This document shows positions 1-7,721 of a DNA stretch of 64,000 bases, piece after piece. Under the pieces are notes generated by a model. It searched no databases. It was not told the DNA's origin and saw nothing but the letters and a program-made list of their open reading frames with translations. Source of the DNA: Mucilaginibacter mali (GTDB taxonomy: Bacteria; Bacteroidota; Bacteroidia; Sphingobacteriales; Sphingobacteriaceae); contig NZ_CP054139.1 in NCBI RefSeq assembly GCF_013283875.1, positions 3,472,001-3,536,000 of the forward strand, in the 5' to 3' direction. Each line of letters starts with the position of its first letter. Within the stretch, counting starts at the first letter, position 1. The position numbers and the translations under genes were made by a program.

Positions 1-1224
1 AAGGCAACTTTAGCAAAAGCACAGGCTGCGATTGCTGCAGCAAAACAAGCGGATTCATTAGATTTTGTTACCATGCTGGCCACCACCGCTAATGACCTGA
101 AAAACAACATTGGCGTATACGGCTTATTTTATCCCAAAGTAGAAATAGCGAAGGTTGAACCTCAGCCCGAAGCTGTAAAGATCAATCCATACAAACACCA
201 GGATTCGCTGGCATTTATCCACTTGCTGTTAGCCAACACCGATAGCATGAAAAGCCGGATAGGCTTGCTATCCTTTGTCCCAACCCGAAGCATCACAGCC
301 GAAAGGGTACTGATAGTGTCTGATAACGACAAGCACCCCGAAGTGCTGGCATCGACAGATGTAAGTATGGCCTATTATGTACGCGCGCTGGAAAAGGCCG
401 ATACTGCAAACAACCCTTTTAAACCGGTTACCGATGATGAATTGCAGGCCAGTTTGGGGAAAAGAATAGCAGCGTCCTTTAAAGACCTGGCAGCTACCGA
501 TACGCTGCAACCATCGATGCGCCCGCAAACACCGGCACCTATTGCCCAGCTTAAACAACAGCTTGTGCTGGTTACCAATGATACCATAAGAGGATCGTAC
601 TATCAGAAAATAGCTGATTATTACCTGTTAAAATACGATTCGGTAACGGTGAGAAAAACAAAGCTGGCCTACCAGGAAGCAGCTATCGAGTATACCATGA
701 AGGCCCTGCATTCGTATTCAAAATACAGCAATAACCTGGGCCTGCGCACCTGCTTTAATAACCTGGCACGTGTTTATAAAGATCAGCGGAAGTTTAGCCA
801 GGCTAAATGGTTTATCCTGCAATCAAACACCATGTCGCGCCAGATCAACGATGTGCCTAATATCATCTCCAGCCTGGTGGTTTTGGCCGATATTAAAATG
901 GCGATAAAAGATTACAGCCTGGCCAAAGGCGATTTGGAGGAGGCGTTAACGCTGTCTACCCAAAATAAATTCCCAAAGCAGGAATCGATAGTGCAGGTAA
1001 GCTTTTCAAATCTCTATACCAATTTAAAAGATCCTAAAAAGGCGACCATCGCCTTAAAGCGCCATGATTTTATAGAAGATTCCCTCGTAAAAGCCGAAGA
1101 AGCCCAACGCCTTGCCGAACTGAAAGCACAGGATAGCACCAGGCAGGTCAAAAAAAAACTCTATACCTCAGCTGGCAAAAAAGACTTGAAAACAAACTCG
1201 CTCAAGAAAACAGTTTCATTATAA
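1..1224 (+). CDS. TPR-repeat protein, 5' end cut by window edge
   Basis: The frame is open from base 1, so the true start lies upstream; the first ATG inside the window is at 73. The visible part is about 407 residues and ends with TAA at 1222-1224. From roughly base 590 to 1050 it forms helical pairs of tetratricopeptide type (for example LGLRTCFNNLARVYKDQ and SLVVLADIKMAIKDYSLA), a scaffold for protein contacts; the earlier part matches no domain I recognise. The last 20 or so residues, after a run of nine A (1150-1158), are low-quality and lysine-rich, and a membrane helix appears in the -1 frame (next entry). In Bacteroidota such TPR proteins often sit upstream of a membrane helix in signalling proteins. 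The family assignment is fair; the function is unknown. Confidence 0.7.
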   Translation, partial: KATLAKAQAAIAAAKQADSLDFVTMLATTANDLKNNIGVYGLFYPKVEIAKVEPQPEAVKINPYKHQDSLAFIHLLLANTDSMKSRIGLLSFVPTRSITAERVLIVSDNDKHPEVLASTDVSMAYYVRALEKADTANNPFKPVTDDELQASLGKRIAASFKDLAATDTLQPSMRPQTPAPIAQLKQQLVLVTNDTIRGSYYQKIADYYLLKYDSVTVRKTKLAYQEAAIEYTMKALHSYSKYSNNLGLRTCFNNLARVYKDQRKFSQAKWFILQSNTMSRQINDVPNIISSLVVLADIKMAIKDYSLAKGDLEEALTLSTQNKFPKQESIVQVSFSNLYTNLKDPKKATIALKRHDFIEDSLVKAEEAQRLAELKAQDSTRQVKKKLYTSAGKKDLKTNSLKKTVSL

Positions 1225-1292
1225 TATTAATTGCGACTATTACGTTAATAGTTGCCACCCTGTTAATTTACTATCGTAAAAAGAAAAAGTAA
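1150..1292 (+). other. probable -1 frame continuation encoding a membrane helix
   Basis: Codons AAA AAA AAA (1150-1158) followed by C form an in-frame A-AAA-AAA slippery heptamer at 1152-1158. Shifting to the -1 frame here continues the TPR protein through an amphipathic stretch and a clear transmembrane helix (FIIILIATITLIVATLLIYY) ending in four lysines and TAA at 1290-1292. The zero frame instead stops at 1224 with no hydrophobic segment. Transcriptional slippage adding one A, programmed -1 frameshifting, a real mutation or a one-base assembly error in the homopolymer would all explain this; the sequence alone cannot tell them apart. Confidence 0.6.
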
Positions 1293-1341
1293 TTTTCGCG
1301 CGATTAAACCCGGGCTTTAAAGGGCAGTCTTATAGACAATT

Positions 1342-1920
1342 ATGAGAAAAATGATTTTCGGAGGGGTACTACTTCTCATTTTAACCATCGCCATCAGCAC
1401 CGGTCGCTCACAACAGCCACCGCCCACGGGCGAACGGTTTAAACAGGATTTTTTAAACTACATTAACTACAACCGCGCACGCGGCTGCAATTGCGGCACC
1501 AAATGGTTTCCGCCTGCGCCACCCTTAACATGGAATAATATGCTGCAAAAATCGGCTTACGGGCATGCTAAGGATATGAACGACAGGCGCTACTTCAGCC
1601 ACGACAGCAAGGATGGGCGCAGCATGCAAGACAGGATCGTATTTGCCGGCTACATTTTTAAAGGTTACGAAAGTTTTACCGTTGGCGAAAACATTGCCCA
1701 GGGCCAGCAAAGCATTAACGAGGTAATGGCCGACTGGTTTAAAAGCGAAGGCCACTGCCACAACCTGATGAACCCCGCGTTTAAAGAGGTAGGCATATCG
1801 CAATATAACGATTACTGGGTGCAGGATTTCGGGGGCAGGGTACCTTTCGCGCCGGGAGTACTGAAAAAGATCCAGGAGGGGAAAATAAAATTGAGCCAGC
1901 AGGTATCGGCGGCTAACTGA
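1342..1920 (+). CDS. secreted CAP-domain (SCP/PR-1, YkwD-like) protein
   Basis: A 192-residue protein with a lysine/arginine N-terminus and hydrophobic signal peptide (about residues 1-23). The rest is a bacterial CAP domain: the helix containing SAYGHAKDM, then FSHDSKDGRSM, the GENIA motif, and WFKSEGHCHNLMNP followed by FKEVGI, which are the family's cavity histidines and acidic residues. A GCNCG cysteine pair near residue 50 and the Cys in GHCH suggest disulfides. The family is extracytoplasmic and structurally conserved; no enzymatic role is established for the bacterial members. Its 3' end is followed at once by a palindromic repeat (1925-2068), so it is probably not tightly coupled to the next gene. 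Confidence 0.85.
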   Translation: MRKMIFGGVLLLILTIAISTGRSQQPPPTGERFKQDFLNYINYNRARGCNCGTKWFPPAPPLTWNNMLQKSAYGHAKDMNDRRYFSHDSKDGRSMQDRIVFAGYIFKGYESFTVGENIAQGQQSINEVMADWFKSEGHCHNLMNPAFKEVGISQYNDYWVQDFGGRVPFAPGVLKKIQEGKIKLSQQVSAAN

Positions 1921-1924
1921 TAAT

Positions 1925-2068
1925 TTTAACCACAAAGGGCACAAAGAAACAGGAACACAAAGTTCATAAAGATTTTTTACGCTATGCAAGGCCATATGTA
2001 TTAAACTACATGTGGCTTTTTATTTTTTTGTGTGCTTTGTGAAAACCTTTGTGTTCTTTGTGGTTAAA
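1925..2068. repeat. CCACAAAG-family palindromic repeat, copy A
   Basis: The left arm begins TTTAACCACAAAGGGCACAAAG and the right arm ends with CTTTGTGTTCTTTGTGGTTAAA; the arms are built from repeated ACAAAG/CTTTGT words and can fold into one long imperfect hairpin. The same arms recur at six other places in the window (3310, 26021, 32061, 38587, 53375, 54098). It sits between two same-strand genes. Open frames running through the right arm encode MCSLWLN-like peptides, which are artefacts. Confidence 0.85.
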
Positions 2069-2099
2069 TAATCAGCCATATAGATGTATCTTAGTATCT

Positions 2100-3272
2100 A
2101 TGAAAACAACCCTCTGCATCGCCGCCCTTGGCTTACTTATCGCCGGCAACGTCCACGCGCAAAAATCGCCGGCCGCCTTTACCTTTAATGGCAAGCTAAG
2201 TGGCAAACCTATGGATTCGGTTTTTGTTGATTATGCAAATGCTGATGGCAAATACACACATGCCGCCGAAGCGATAAAGAATGGTACCTTCAGCATCAGC
2301 GGGAACATTAATCACCCAACAAGCGCGAGGTTGTTGTTTAAAACATCAGGCGAGGTAATTCCCCGTACTGCTCTTGAAGCCCGCACCCGCCAGTTTTATA
2401 TTGAACCCGGTACTATAAGCCTTACCGGCGATGCAACCGACCTGAGGACACTGAAAATAACCGGCTCGAAAACCGAATTGGAATACCAGGAATTGCAGGC
2501 AAAAGTGTTACCCATACGCGATGAGATGAAGCCGGTGCTGGATGAATACTACGCCGAAAAAGACCACGAAAAACAGGCCGCTATCCGCGATAAATTTGAG
2601 CCTTATCAAAACCGGATCAAGAAGGCCACCTACGCTTTTTTTATTGCGCACCCTACCTCCTATATTACTGCCGACCAGATCAAATTCTATGTTTCCTCAA
2701 TGCGTTTGGATTCGATCAAACGTGTATACGATGGTTTTAACACCGCACTGAAAGAAAGCGATAACGGTAAGGAACTGGCAAAAGAGATAAAGGATATCGA
2801 ATCGGGTTCGCCAGGTGTTTTGGCGGCCGTTTTCAGCAAGAACGATATTGATGGTAAACCCCTTTCCCTGGCCGATTTTAAAGGCAAGTATGTAATGCTC
2901 GATTTTTGGGCCAGTTGGTGCGTGCCCTGCCGCGCCGGTAACCCACACATGATAGCGCTGTATAATAAATACAAAGGCAAGGGGTTGGAAATTATCGGCA
3001 TATCCGACGATGACACCAAACCCGAATTATGGAAAGCCGCCGTTGCCAAGGATGGTGTAGGTATCTGGAAACATGTACTGCGCGGACTAAACATGCAACT
3101 GGCCATGAAGCGCCTGCCAAACCCAAATGACATCAACAGCCTTTACGGTATCCATACCATCCCCACCAAAATACTGATCGACCCGCAAGGAAAGATCGTC
3201 GGCCGCTTTGGCGATAGTATTGGCGGCACGGATGAGGATATGGATAAAATGCTGGCTTCGGTATTTAAGTAA
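2100..3272 (+). CDS. TlpA-family thiol-disulfide oxidoreductase with DUF4369-like N-terminal domain
   Basis: I place the start at ATG 2100, which gives a signal peptide (MKTTLCIAALGLLIAGNVHA); the longer open frame from 2049 runs through the repeat. Residues about 22-120 resemble the DUF4369 beta domain that commonly precedes Bacteroidota TlpA-like proteins. The C-terminal half is a thioredoxin fold with the redox motif W-C-V-P-C (Cys274 and Cys277) and the cis-proline region TIPTKILIDPQG. The protein should act in the periplasm, reducing or isomerising disulfides. A TATCTTAG element a few bases before the ATG could be a -7 box. The 390-residue length is usual for this architecture. Confidence 0.88.
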   Translation: MKTTLCIAALGLLIAGNVHAQKSPAAFTFNGKLSGKPMDSVFVDYANADGKYTHAAEAIKNGTFSISGNINHPTSARLLFKTSGEVIPRTALEARTRQFYIEPGTISLTGDATDLRTLKITGSKTELEYQELQAKVLPIRDEMKPVLDEYYAEKDHEKQAAIRDKFEPYQNRIKKATYAFFIAHPTSYITADQIKFYVSSMRLDSIKRVYDGFNTALKESDNGKELAKEIKDIESGSPGVLAAVFSKNDIDGKPLSLADFKGKYVMLDFWASWCVPCRAGNPHMIALYNKYKGKGLEIIGISDDDTKPELWKAAVAKDGVGIWKHVLRGLNMQLAMKRLPNPNDINSLYGIHTIPTKILIDPQGKIVGRFGDSIGGTDEDMDKMLASVFK

Positions 3273-3309
3273 AGAGCAATCTTCATGCACAGTTCCTTAT
3301 AATCAGAAA

Positions 3310-3358
3310 CATCTCTGTGCTCTTTGCGGTTCTACCTTTGTGTTCTTTGTGGTTAAAT
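3310..3358. repeat. CCACAAAG-family repeat, copy B (single arm)
   Basis: Only the right-hand arm is clear: CTCTGTGCTCTTTGCGGTT, then CTTTGTGTTCTTTGTGGTTAAA. The matching left arm is absent or decayed (the sequence just after the stop at 3272 is only weakly similar), so this copy cannot form the long hairpin seen in the other copies. It lies between the TlpA-like gene and the HD-domain operon. Confidence 0.7.
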
Positions 3359-3449
3359 TTACTGCCCTGTTCTTCTAACAGGAGTAGAGGTTGCATAAGT
3401 ATGGGCAGATATCCACATCAATCGTTCATCATTCATCACACTGCAATAA

Positions 3450-3457
3450 TAAATTTG
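3450..3457 (+). promoter_or_regulatory. candidate -7 promoter element for the HD-PycTM/ppk1 operon
   Basis: TAAATTTG fits the Bacteroidota -7 consensus TAnnTTTG exactly. It lies 62 bases before the ATG at 3519, compatible with a leader of about 55 nt, and only 13 bases before the alternative TTG at 3471. No good -33 TTG is visible at the usual spacing, so this is a consensus match only. Confidence 0.4.
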
Positions 3458-3518
3458 TCCACACACTCATTTGCCAAATTTTAAGGTAAATTTGGATAAC
3501 CTGACATCGTACTTATAT

Positions 3519-4814
3519 ATGAAATTTCAACAATTGTTAGAGGAGGTAAAGCAGCATGTACTGGCGTATTACGAAGTGCACCACGATGAAACCCTCATCT
3601 ATCACGATTTGGCGCATACCAAAGATGTAGTAACCAACGCCACCCGCATTGCCAACCATTACCAACTAAGCGACGAGGATTTTTTCATCGTAATAGCCGC
3701 CGCCTGGTTTCATGATATCGGCTATTTTACCGATAAGCAAAACCACGAGGCCCGTGGCACCGAACTTGCCGCCGAACATTTAAAAAGCCTGCATGTAGAT
3801 GACGCCGTAATTGAGAAGGTGCGCGGCTGTATAATGGCCACCAAAATGCCGCAAAACCCAACCGGCTTGCTACAGGAAATTATTTGCGATGCCGACCTTT
3901 TTCATCTGGGCACCAACAGTTTTACCGACCGTACCAAGCAACTGCGCAAGGAATTTGAAATTTGTAAGCATGCCGATATCGACAAACAAACCTGGCGGCA
4001 AAAAAGCATCGAGCTGCTGGGCCAGCACCGCTATTTTACAGATTATGCCCGCCTGTTATTGAGCGATCAGCAGGAGAAGAACCGTTTAAAACTGGTGGAA
4101 AAACAAGAAAAGGCAATGGAAAAAGAAAAGAAGGAAAATGCAGTGGTGCCTGCCGATACCACAATCGATACTAAAGAAGACCATACGCACGACGACCATG
4201 ATAATGATGATGATGGCCCGCACCTGGAAAAGGTAAAAAAGAAATCGAAGGGCGACCGCCCGGAAAAGGGCATCGAGACCATGTTCCGCATTACATCGGG
4301 CAATAATCAGCGCCTCAGTGATATGGCCGACCAAAAGGCGCATATCCTCATCACGGTAAACTCCATTATTCTTTCGGCCATCATTAGTTTGGTATTGAAA
4401 AAGCTGGACGAGAACGCGTTTTTAACCATCCCAACATTTATCCTGCTGACCATCAGTTTAATATCGATGATATTTTCTATCCTGGCTACCCGTCCAAATA
4501 TCCCCAACGGTACCTTTACCCAGCAGGATATGGATAATAAGACGGTCAACCTGCTGTTCTTCGGTAATTTTTATAAGATGGACCTGGATACCTATACCCA
4601 TGGCATGATACAGGTAATGAACGATACCGATTTCCTGTACGGCACGCTGATCAAGGACGTATACTCCCAGGGCGTGGTGCTGGGGCGCAAATACCGCTTC
4701 CTGCGCGCGGCATATAACATTTTTATGTTTGGGCTGGTGATAGCCGTATTGGCTTTTATAGTAGCTTCTGTGATCCATACAGCCGACACGGCACCTGTAG
4801 CACCGGTACGTTAA
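3519..4814 (+). CDS. HD-domain phosphohydrolase fused to a PycTM-like (DUF5706) membrane module
   Basis: The start is ATG 3519; an open TTG at 3471 is less likely given the candidate promoter. Residues 1-170 carry an HD phosphohydrolase domain with metal-ligand candidates His29/His33 (YHDLAH), His65-Asp66 (WFHDIGY) and Asp124/Asp126 (ICDADLFHLG). A charged linker follows (about 185-250), rich in Glu/Lys and then His/Asp. Residues about 255-430 hold the sequence SGNNQRLSDMADQKAHILI, two close membrane helices and a third near the C-terminus, matching the membrane effector module known from Pycsar anti-phage systems (PycTM). The HD part would hydrolyse a nucleotide or other phosphate compound; its substrate is unknown. 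The stop is 4 bp before ppk1, so the two are co-transcribed. No cyclase gene is present in the window. Confidence 0.8.
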   Translation: MKFQQLLEEVKQHVLAYYEVHHDETLIYHDLAHTKDVVTNATRIANHYQLSDEDFFIVIAAAWFHDIGYFTDKQNHEARGTELAAEHLKSLHVDDAVIEKVRGCIMATKMPQNPTGLLQEIICDADLFHLGTNSFTDRTKQLRKEFEICKHADIDKQTWRQKSIELLGQHRYFTDYARLLLSDQQEKNRLKLVEKQEKAMEKEKKENAVVPADTTIDTKEDHTHDDHDNDDDGPHLEKVKKKSKGDRPEKGIETMFRITSGNNQRLSDMADQKAHILITVNSIILSAIISLVLKKLDENAFLTIPTFILLTISLISMIFSILATRPNIPNGTFTQQDMDNKTVNLLFFGNFYKMDLDTYTHGMIQVMNDTDFLYGTLIKDVYSQGVVLGRKYRFLRAAYNIFMFGLVIAVLAFIVASVIHTADTAPVAPVR

Positions 4815-4818
4815 ACAT

Positions 4819-6858
4819 ATGGCTGAATATACTTTTTTCGACCGCGACCTGAGCTGGCTCTCCTTTAACGACCGCATTTTACAGGAAGCAGCCCGCAAGG
4901 ATGTGCCCCTAATGGAACGGGTTAACTTCCTGGCCATCTTCTCATCCAACCTCGATGAGTTTTACCGGGTGCGTATGCCGGTATTGTACGCGCTGGATAA
5001 ACTGGGGAAGCTAAAAGATACCGCGGCAGGTAACAGTCCGCTGGTATTGGCACAAGCTATGATACAGCACCAGCAGGAACAATACGGGCAGATATTTAAC
5101 GGCGATATTGTTCCTGGCTTAAAAGAAAACAATATCCATTTGCTGGTAAACCAGCCCATCCCAAAGAAGATAAACGATGCGGTGCAGGATTACTTCTTCA
5201 GCCAGGTGATGGCCTTTTTGCAGCCAATTGAGTTATCAGATAAAAAGCACTTCTTCCCGCAAAATAACCAGTTATATTTTTTGATAGACCTGGAATGTGC
5301 CGATAAAACGTCGAAGGTTATTGTGCTGGATATTCCATCAGGTAATCTGCCGCGCTTTTTTAAAACGGAAGCTGATGAGAAGACCTACATTCTTTTTCTG
5401 GATGACATCATCAGGTACAATCTGGATAAACTGTTCCGTAGCGAAAAGGTGATGGGCTGCTACTCGTTCAAGATCACCCGCGACGCGGAACTTGACCTGA
5501 AGGACGAATACTCCGGCGACCTATCGGTACAAATAGAAGAACAACTGCAAAAACGGGACCTGGGTATCGCTACCCGCTTTTTATATCAGCCAGGTATCCC
5601 GCTGCGCATATTGCATTTAATGAGTGATAGCTGGGGACTGCCTACGTCAAGCCATGTGCAGGGTGGCAATTATCATAACTTGAAAGACTTATTCGGCTTA
5701 CCGGTAAGTATTCCGGCGCTGCGATACGATAAGTGGCCGGCCATCATCTACAATCCGGTTGATGATCACGAAACGATATTCGAACGCATCGAAAAAAAAG
5801 ATTACCTTATTAATACCCCCTATCAATCATACGGTACCATTCTCCGCTTTTTTAACGAGGCCGCGTTGGATGAATCGGTAGAGGAAATATACGTAACCCT
5901 GTACCGCGTAGCCAGCGATTCGCGCATTGTAAACGCCCTGATCAGCGCAGCATCGGTGGGTAAAAAGGTAACTGTGCTGGTTGAACTGAAAGCCCGTTTT
6001 GACGAGGCCAACAACCTGAAATGGGCCAAGCGAATGAAAGCCGCGGGAGTGAGCATCATCTACAGCATCACCGCCCTGAAGGTACACGCCAAGGTGGCTT
6101 TGGTAAAACGTAACATTAACGGGAGGGTAAAATATTACGGCTTACTGGCTACCGGGAACTTTAACGAAAGTACGGCCGCCTTCTACACCGATCATATCCT
6201 GATGACCACCAACGGCGCTATGCTACGCGAAATAGAACTGCTGTTCATCTTCCTATCGCGCCGGGAAAAGCCCACATCGCCGGATCTGATACCGTTTAAG
6301 CATCTGCTGGTGGCGCAGTTTAACTTGCAAGACCGCTTTTTAGCGTTAATAGACCGAGAGATAGCTAACGCCCGCAATGGCTTACCGGCCAATATCACCA
6401 TCAAACTTAATAATCTGGAGGAGAAGATATTGATAGCCAAGCTATACGATGCATCACAGGCAGGAGTTAAGATCAATATGCTGGTACGCAGCATTTGCTG
6501 CCTGGTACCAGGCGTTGAGGGCATGAGCCAAAACATTTCCATCCATCGCATTGTTGATCGTTACCTGGAGCATGGCCGTGCGTTCATTTTTCATAATAAC
6601 GGGCAGCCCGAGGTTTATTTAGGTTCGGCCGATTGGATGAACCGCAATATTTACCGCCGTATTGAGGTTTGCTTTCCGATATACGACGAACAGATAAAGG
6701 CCAATATTATCGCCATGATAAACATGCAATTGCAGGATAACGTACAAGGAGTAGCCCTTAACACCAAACTGGAGAACATCCCGGTTGTAAACGATGCCCC
6801 GCCGCTGCAATCGCAAAAGCAGATATATGAATTTTTAAAGCAAAAGGCCCAGCCATGA
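4819..6858 (+). CDS. ppk1: polyphosphate kinase 1
   Basis: A full-length 679-residue Ppk1, which reversibly polymerises the gamma-phosphate of ATP into inorganic polyphosphate. The N-terminal domain begins FFDRDLSWLSFNDRILQEA and SSNLDEFYRVRMP, the family signature. The first phospholipase-D-like half carries the autophosphorylated His423 (VHAKVALVKR) and the second has His585 (LEHGRAFIFH) followed by LGSADWMNRN, equivalent to E. coli His435 and His592. It starts 4 bp after the HD-PycTM gene, and its TGA overlaps the next ATG (ATGA at 6855-6858), so it lies in the middle of an operon. A polyphosphate-consuming glucokinase-like gene lies about 12 kb downstream on the other strand. Confidence 0.97.
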   Translation: MAEYTFFDRDLSWLSFNDRILQEAARKDVPLMERVNFLAIFSSNLDEFYRVRMPVLYALDKLGKLKDTAAGNSPLVLAQAMIQHQQEQYGQIFNGDIVPGLKENNIHLLVNQPIPKKINDAVQDYFFSQVMAFLQPIELSDKKHFFPQNNQLYFLIDLECADKTSKVIVLDIPSGNLPRFFKTEADEKTYILFLDDIIRYNLDKLFRSEKVMGCYSFKITRDAELDLKDEYSGDLSVQIEEQLQKRDLGIATRFLYQPGIPLRILHLMSDSWGLPTSSHVQGGNYHNLKDLFGLPVSIPALRYDKWPAIIYNPVDDHETIFERIEKKDYLINTPYQSYGTILRFFNEAALDESVEEIYVTLYRVASDSRIVNALISAASVGKKVTVLVELKARFDEANNLKWAKRMKAAGVSIIYSITALKVHAKVALVKRNINGRVKYYGLLATGNFNESTAAFYTDHILMTTNGAMLREIELLFIFLSRREKPTSPDLIPFKHLLVAQFNLQDRFLALIDREIANARNGLPANITIKLNNLEEKILIAKLYDASQAGVKINMLVRSICCLVPGVEGMSQNISIHRIVDRYLEHGRAFIFHNNGQPEVYLGSADWMNRNIYRRIEVCFPIYDEQIKANIIAMINMQLQDNVQGVALNTKLENIPVVNDAPPLQSQKQIYEFLKQKAQP

Positions 6859-7718
6859 AGTTAAGTATGCGCATCATCGTGTTAATTGTTTTGCCGGGTT
6901 TATTATTGGGCATGGCTTGTATGGATAAAAAGCCATACAGCAGCCCGCCAGGCTACGATCTGAACAACCCCGTAAAATATAATATGCCCGAAAAGCTGAC
7001 CGAAATATCGGGCATTACCTTTCATAACGGCAAACCCGATTCGCTTTATGCCGAAGAGGACGAAAAGGGCCGCGTGTACTATTTTAAGCCAGGCGATAAG
7101 GAAGTGAAGCATACCGAATTCGGCAAGCCAGGCGATTATGAAGATATCGGCATACTGAACAATCGCGTCATTATGATGCGCAGCGATGGCGTTTTCTTTG
7201 TATTCCCCCTTGCGCAGGTGCGCCTGGGGCAGATCGGCGATGTGCAAAAATGGAATAACCTGTTGCCTGACGGCGAGTACGAGGGACTTTATGCCGATGA
7301 AGTCAGCGGGCAGTTTTACGTATTATGCAAGCATTGCAGCGATGAGAACACCAGTAAAAAGTCAACCGTTTACAGCTTTAAGGTATCTGCCGATGGCACA
7401 TCAGCCAAACAAAGCGGGCAGTTTGATATTAATGTAAAGGATATCGAGGCTATGACCGGCAGTAAAAAGATCGCGTTCCACCCATCAGCCCTTACAAAAA
7501 ATACGGCTACTAACGAGTGGTACATCCTGTCGTCGGTAAACAAAATGCTGGTAGTAGCCGATAACGCGTGGAAGGTTAAAGCGATATATCCCATCAACCC
7601 GGCACTGTTCAGGCAGCCGGAGGGCATCGCCTTTGATAACCAGCGCAACCTGTATATCTCTAACGAGGGCGATAAGGTTACGCCGGGCAATGTTTTAAAA
7701 TTCAACTACAAAAAATAA
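6855..7718 (+). CDS. beta-propeller lipoprotein, SdiA-regulated-like
   Basis: A 287-residue protein whose start ATG overlaps the ppk1 stop. It has a lipoprotein signal peptide with lipobox LGMAC (Cys22). The body contains propeller-like strands: KLTEISGITFHNGKPDSLYA, DYEDIGILNNRVIMM, EYEGLYADEVSGQFYVLC, IAFHPSALTK and PEGIAFDNQRNLYISNEGD, the E-x-S/D-I-x-G pattern of the SdiA-regulated/NHL-like propeller family. It should be anchored in the envelope. The family has no settled biochemical function; the operon position between ppk1 and an Omp85 protein suggests an envelope role linked to them. A distant relative of the same fold may be the protein at 34564-35463. Confidence 0.72.
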   Translation: MKLSMRIIVLIVLPGLLLGMACMDKKPYSSPPGYDLNNPVKYNMPEKLTEISGITFHNGKPDSLYAEEDEKGRVYYFKPGDKEVKHTEFGKPGDYEDIGILNNRVIMMRSDGVFFVFPLAQVRLGQIGDVQKWNNLLPDGEYEGLYADEVSGQFYVLCKHCSDENTSKKSTVYSFKVSADGTSAKQSGQFDINVKDIEAMTGSKKIAFHPSALTKNTATNEWYILSSVNKMLVVADNAWKVKAIYPINPALFRQPEGIAFDNQRNLYISNEGDKVTPGNVLKFNYKK

Positions 7719-7721
7719 AGT

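Noticed and set aside
2049..2099. N-terminal extension MCSLWLN-type of the TlpA-like protein (the same peptide start occurs before the DUF2157-like gene at 32080, and a similar one before ggt at 53414)
   Set aside because: These peptides are translations of the CCACAAAG repeat arm in an open frame; each true gene starts at the ATG followed by its signal peptide or family N-terminus.
3519..4814. A complete Pycsar anti-phage system
   Set aside because: The PycTM-like module is present but no PycC-type nucleotide cyclase gene is visible within the window, so only the effector-like part can be claimed.
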